A DNA stretch of 64,000 nucleotides from assembly GCF_000383595.1 (NCBI RefSeq), contig NZ_KB911581.1:6283519-6347518 (forward strand), given 5' to 3'. The position numbers were made by a program, and so were the translations under genes. Under the pieces are notes generated by a model. It had not been told where the DNA came from, made no database searches, and worked only from the letters and a program-made list of their open reading frames with translations. Positions 60,763 through 64,000 of the stretch are shown in pieces; positions within the stretch are counted from its first letter, which is position 1, and each line of letters begins with the position of its first letter. This DNA comes from Streptomyces bottropensis ATCC 25435. GTDB lineage: Bacteria > Actinomycetota > Actinomycetes > Streptomycetales > Streptomycetaceae.

Positions 60763-63243
60763 ATGTACTTACGAGGGTTGAGCGACACCAAGAGACGGGC
60801 CTGGGCGGCCACACTGACCGCTTCGGTCGTCACCGCGGGGCTCCTGTCGGGCCCCGCGGCCCACGCGGGCCAGGCGCCGGAACCGCCGCTGACAACGATG
60901 TCGATCACGTCGCCGCCGGGCGGGTCCGGACCCCGGGTGCTGATCTTCCACGGCTCCGCGGCGGCCGGGGACGAGTCGCCCGTCGTGAACGCCGGGATCG
61001 AGGCGATCGAGCGGATCGGCCTGTCGGGTCCGGCCTCCGAACGGTTCGGGGTGGTCGCCACGGGTGACGCCTCCGTCTTCACCGACGAGGACCGGCTGAG
61101 CGGATTCAACGCCGTCGTCTTCCTCACCGGCGGCGGTGACGTCCTCGACCCCGAACAGGAGGCGGGGCTGGAGACCTACATGGAGGCGGGCGGCGGTTTC
61201 GTCGGCGTCCATGACGCGGCCCGCGCCGAGCCGTACTCGGACTGGTTCACGGGACTGATCGGAGCCCGCCCGGCCGCGTCGAGCCCGGCGGGCGTACAGC
61301 GGGCGACCGTCGAGGTGGGCGACCGGCGGCATCCGGCCACCAAGGATCTGCCCGTGCAGTGGAAGCGGCCGGACAAGTGGCTCAACTGGACGAAGAACCC
61401 GTCCGGCACGGTGCACACCGTGGCCCGGGTCCGCGAGTCCACGTACCAGCCGGGATCGAGCGCCAACGGCTGGGACCACCCGGTGAGTTGGTGCCGTGAC
61501 TACGACGGCGGCCGATCCTTCTACACCGCCATGGGCGGGACCGTCCAGGCGTACGACGAGACGGACTTCCGTACGCACCTGCGCGGCGCCCTGCTGTGGA
61601 CCTCCCGCCTGGCGCGGGCCGACTGCAAGGCCACCATCGACGCCAACTACAAGGCCGAGCGGCTGACCCGGCCCAACCAGCCGGGGCAGAACGACCAGAT
61701 CGGCGAGCCGCACGGCCTGGTCACCGCGCCCGACGGACGGGTCCTCTACATCGGCCGGGGCGGCGCCGACTCGTCCAAGCCCGTGGTCACCGACTGGAAC
61801 AACCCCGACATCGGCAAGGGCAAGGGCGAGATCCACGTCTACGACCCGAGAACCAAGCAGGTCACCCTCGCCGGCGCGCTCACCGTCTTCGGCAACAAGG
61901 GGGGCGGCGACGAGCTGATCAAGGTCGAGGAAGGGCTGCTGGGCATCGAGCTGGACCCGGGCTTCCAGCACAACGGCTGGGTGTATCTCCACTACACCCC
62001 CCACTCCCGCATCGACCGCGAGACCCGCACGGCCGAGCGCCGCGTCTCCCGCTTCACCCTCGACCTCACGACGAACAAGCTCGACCTGGCCGGCGAGAAG
62101 ACCCTGCTCACGTGGCCGGTGCAGATCCACAGCTGCTGCCACGCGGGCGGCGGGATGACCTGGGACTCCAAGGGCAACCTGTACATCGCCACCGGGGACA
62201 ACAACTCCAGCGGGTTCAGCGGTGGTTACTCGGGCAACAACCCCGAACCGAACTACAGGGGCCTCTCGTTCGCCGACGCCCGCCGCACCGCCGGCAACAC
62301 CAACAACCTCAACGGCAAGATCCTGCGCATCCACCCGGAGCCCGACGGCACCTACACCCTGCCCGCGGGGAACCTCTTCACCGGCAAGGAGACCGCCGAG
62401 GGCGGCGGCAAGACCCGCGGTGAGATCTATGTGATGGGCGTCAGGAACCCCGCGCGGATCTTCGTCGACCGGCAGACGGACGTCCTCTACGCCGGCTGGG
62501 TCGGCCCGGACGCCGGCGCGCCCTCGACGACCTGGGGCCCGGCGAAGTACGACACCTTCGCCGCCATCACGGAGGCCGGCAACCGGGGCTGGCCGTACTG
62601 CATGGGCAACAAGCAGCCCTACCGGGACCGTAGTCTGCCGGACCCGTCCAAGCCGCTGGGCTGGTACGACTGCGACCACCCGAAGAACGAGTCCCCGAAC
62701 AACGACGGGCTCGTGAACCTGCCCCCGGTGACCGGCAACAACATCTGGTACTCGCCGCAGGGAGGCGCCCCCGACTTCCCCCGGGACGCCGGCGGCCTGC
62801 CCTCGTACAAGAACGAGGAGGCGACGTACCTGCTGCCGTGGCTCAAGGGCGGCGGCCAGGCCACGATGAACGGACCGGTCTACCGGTACTCCGCTTCCGG
62901 TGACAACTCGGCGCGCTGGCCCGCCTACTGGGACGGCAAGTGGTTCGTCGGCGACTTCTACGACGCCGACCAGCCGCGCCACGCGGTGGTCATGGACCCG
63001 AAGAACCAGGGCAGCGGCGGACTCCCGGTCCACGCGGAGTCGCTGAAGAAGATCGTGCCCGTCGGGGCCGAAGGCATCAGGAACCTCATGGACTGGAAGT
63101 TCGGACCGGACGGCGCGCTGTACGTCCTCGACTACGGACGCGGGTTCTTCACCTCGGACGCCAAGTCGGCGCTGTGGCGCATCACCTACACGGGCGGCGG
63201 TCCGACGCCCGCGGCCGACGAACTGGCGAGGAAGGCGGAGTGA
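60763..63243 (+). CDS. Secreted ThuA plus PQQ-type sugar dehydrogenase fusion
   Basis: An 826-residue exported protein. Signal peptide about 1-36 (ends AAHA). Residues about 55-280 are a ThuA/amidotransferase-like domain (VLIFHGSAAAGDESP, GGGFVGVHDAA). From about 310 follows a glucose/sorbosone-dehydrogenase beta-propeller (EPHGLVTAPDGRVLYIGRGG, LLGIELDPGFQHNGWVYLHY, HAGGGMTWDSKGNLYIATGD, VMGVRNPARIFVD). It should oxidise sugars outside the cell with PQQ or a similar cofactor. GAGGAGG precedes the ATG. Its stop overlaps the cupredoxin start. Confidence 0.87.
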   Translation: MYLRGLSDTKRRAWAATLTASVVTAGLLSGPAAHAGQAPEPPLTTMSITSPPGGSGPRVLIFHGSAAAGDESPVVNAGIEAIERIGLSGPASERFGVVATGDASVFTDEDRLSGFNAVVFLTGGGDVLDPEQEAGLETYMEAGGGFVGVHDAARAEPYSDWFTGLIGARPAASSPAGVQRATVEVGDRRHPATKDLPVQWKRPDKWLNWTKNPSGTVHTVARVRESTYQPGSSANGWDHPVSWCRDYDGGRSFYTAMGGTVQAYDETDFRTHLRGALLWTSRLARADCKATIDANYKAERLTRPNQPGQNDQIGEPHGLVTAPDGRVLYIGRGGADSSKPVVTDWNNPDIGKGKGEIHVYDPRTKQVTLAGALTVFGNKGGGDELIKVEEGLLGIELDPGFQHNGWVYLHYTPHSRIDRETRTAERRVSRFTLDLTTNKLDLAGEKTLLTWPVQIHSCCHAGGGMTWDSKGNLYIATGDNNSSGFSGGYSGNNPEPNYRGLSFADARRTAGNTNNLNGKILRIHPEPDGTYTLPAGNLFTGKETAEGGGKTRGEIYVMGVRNPARIFVDRQTDVLYAGWVGPDAGAPSTTWGPAKYDTFAAITEAGNRGWPYCMGNKQPYRDRSLPDPSKPLGWYDCDHPKNESPNNDGLVNLPPVTGNNIWYSPQGGAPDFPRDAGGLPSYKNEEATYLLPWLKGGGQATMNGPVYRYSASGDNSARWPAYWDGKWFVGDFYDADQPRHAVVMDPKNQGSGGLPVHAESLKKIVPVGAEGIRNLMDWKFGPDGALYVLDYGRGFFTSDAKSALWRITYTGGGPTPAADELARKAE

Positions 63244-64000
63244 TGCGGGCTAGACACGTGTGGGCGGCCCTGCTGGCGGCCCTGCTGATGGTGCTCGGGC
63301 TCACCTCGACGCCCGCGTCCGGCCGCGCGGGGCAGGCACCGGCTCCGGACGCGGCCGTCCAGGTGCTGACCTGGACCGCCGGTGACGACATCACCAAGTA
63401 CCTGACCGTCCCGCAGACCGCGGTGGCGGGCCCCACCACCATCGTCTTCGAGAACAGCAGGGCGACCGGCAACACCATGGGGATGCCGCACACCCTGACG
63501 TTCGACGTCTCCGACCCGGAGTACAACAACGACGTCCCGCTCAACATCCTGGCCAACCCCGGCGACGACCAGGGTGGCCGGCACACCACCGAGGTCACGC
63601 TCACCCCCGGCCGCTACCGGTACTACTGCACGATCCCCGGGCACGGGCAGATGCAGGGCATCCTCGTGGTGACGGAGGGCACCGGCGAGGACACCACCGC
63701 GCCTCAGACATCGGCCGAGGTCGCCGGGACGCGCAACGCGCAGGGCGCGTACGTCGGTTCGGCGTCGGTGACGGTGAGGGCGACCGACACGGGCGGCTCC
63801 GGGGTCGAGCGGGTCGAGTACGCGGTCGGCGACGACGGCGCCTGGCTGCCGTACACCACGCCCGTGGTGATCGACCGGGTCGGCACGCACAAGGTCCGCT
63901 ACCGCGCGATCGACAAGGCGGGCAACACGGCGGCCGAGAAGAACGTCGGGTTCACGGTCGTGGCACCGCCGACGGACGACACGACCGCGCCGGAGACCTC
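63243..64000 (+). CDS. Secreted cupredoxin with Ig-like repeats (partial)
   Basis: The gene runs off the window; 252 residues are visible. ATG 63243 shares a base with the upstream stop (TGATG). Signal peptide to about residue 29. A cupredoxin domain carries type-1 copper ligands in MPHTLTF and YYCTIPGHGQMQG. From about residue 155 repeats begin (DTTAPQTSAEVAG and SGVERVEYAVGDDG), as in OmpL47-type beta-sandwich domains. Coupled to the dehydrogenase, it is a plausible extracellular electron carrier. Confidence 0.85.
   Translation, partial: MRARHVWAALLAALLMVLGLTSTPASGRAGQAPAPDAAVQVLTWTAGDDITKYLTVPQTAVAGPTTIVFENSRATGNTMGMPHTLTFDVSDPEYNNDVPLNILANPGDDQGGRHTTEVTLTPGRYRYYCTIPGHGQMQGILVVTEGTGEDTTAPQTSAEVAGTRNAQGAYVGSASVTVRATDTGGSGVERVEYAVGDDGAWLPYTTPVVIDRVGTHKVRYRAIDKAGNTAAEKNVGFTVVAPPTDDTTAPET

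Noticed and set aside
59500..63243. A 1247-codon plus-strand frame
   Set aside because: The first 420 codons are antisense to the laccase gene. The real gene starts at 60763 with a strong ribosome site and a signal peptide.

Overview
The window is chromosomal DNA from a Streptomyces species. GC content is very high, almost every third codon position is G or C, and GTG and TTG starts are common. Several proteins are streptomycete hallmarks: SsgD, a WhiB protein, small laccase, an LPFR-type peptide and an SCO6745-family protein. Gene content and order resemble the S. coelicolor SCO6710-SCO6765 region, recalled from memory and not checked by search.

Left part (1-14677, minus strand). Two operons lie here. 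The hopanoid operon is read right to left: hpnC, hpnD, a 46-residue protein, hpnE, a prenyl diphosphate synthase, squalene-hopene cyclase and an hpnG-like phosphorylase cut by the window edge. It makes squalene from FPP and cyclises it to hopene. Before it is a tightly overlapping seven-gene operon: a double-domain CDP-alcohol phosphotransferase, a LicC-like cytidylyltransferase, a glycerol-1-phosphate-dehydrogenase-like enzyme, a second CDP-alcohol phosphotransferase, a GT2 glycosyltransferase and a TagG/TagH-type exporter. It looks like an uncharacterised pathway for a phospho-alcohol envelope polymer or lipid.

Middle (15091-36489). This part holds galE, a CDF metal exporter, a GNAT enzyme, idi, an anti-sigma-type ATPase, an enoyl-CoA hydratase, a DJ-1 protein with a GlxA-type regulator, an SCO6745-family protein, an LPFR peptide, tex, an ABC-F protein, a D-amino-acid-oxidase-like flavoprotein, a BCCT transporter, two secreted peptidases, an orphan F0-b-like protein, a macrodomain and a MerR regulator. 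Convergent gene ends carry strong hairpins or a dispersed Streptomyces repeat.

Right part (36710-64000). A beta-oxidation operon (FadJ-like, thiolase, CoA transferase) comes first. It is followed by MmcQ, a trans-acting enoyl-reductase-like protein, endonuclease V, a secreted beta-propeller, ssgD, a second ABC-F gene behind a probable ribosome-mediated attenuator, dimethylargininase, an acyl-ACP desaturase with a triple operator, a tRNA-like element, a zinc-ribbon SDR, a WhiB protein and a VOC protein. A glucan region contains a GH64 glucanase, a membrane-tethered HTH protein with a catalytically degenerate glycosidase domain, and a LacI regulator that shares an operator with the glucanase. 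The window ends in a copper/redox secretome: small laccase, a ThuA plus PQQ-type dehydrogenase, and a cupredoxin.

The most promising undescribed items are the phospho-alcohol export operon, the HTH-TM-dead-glycosidase protein and the minimal three-codon attenuator before the second ABC-F gene. All functional calls rest on reading sequence motifs; no search was run.
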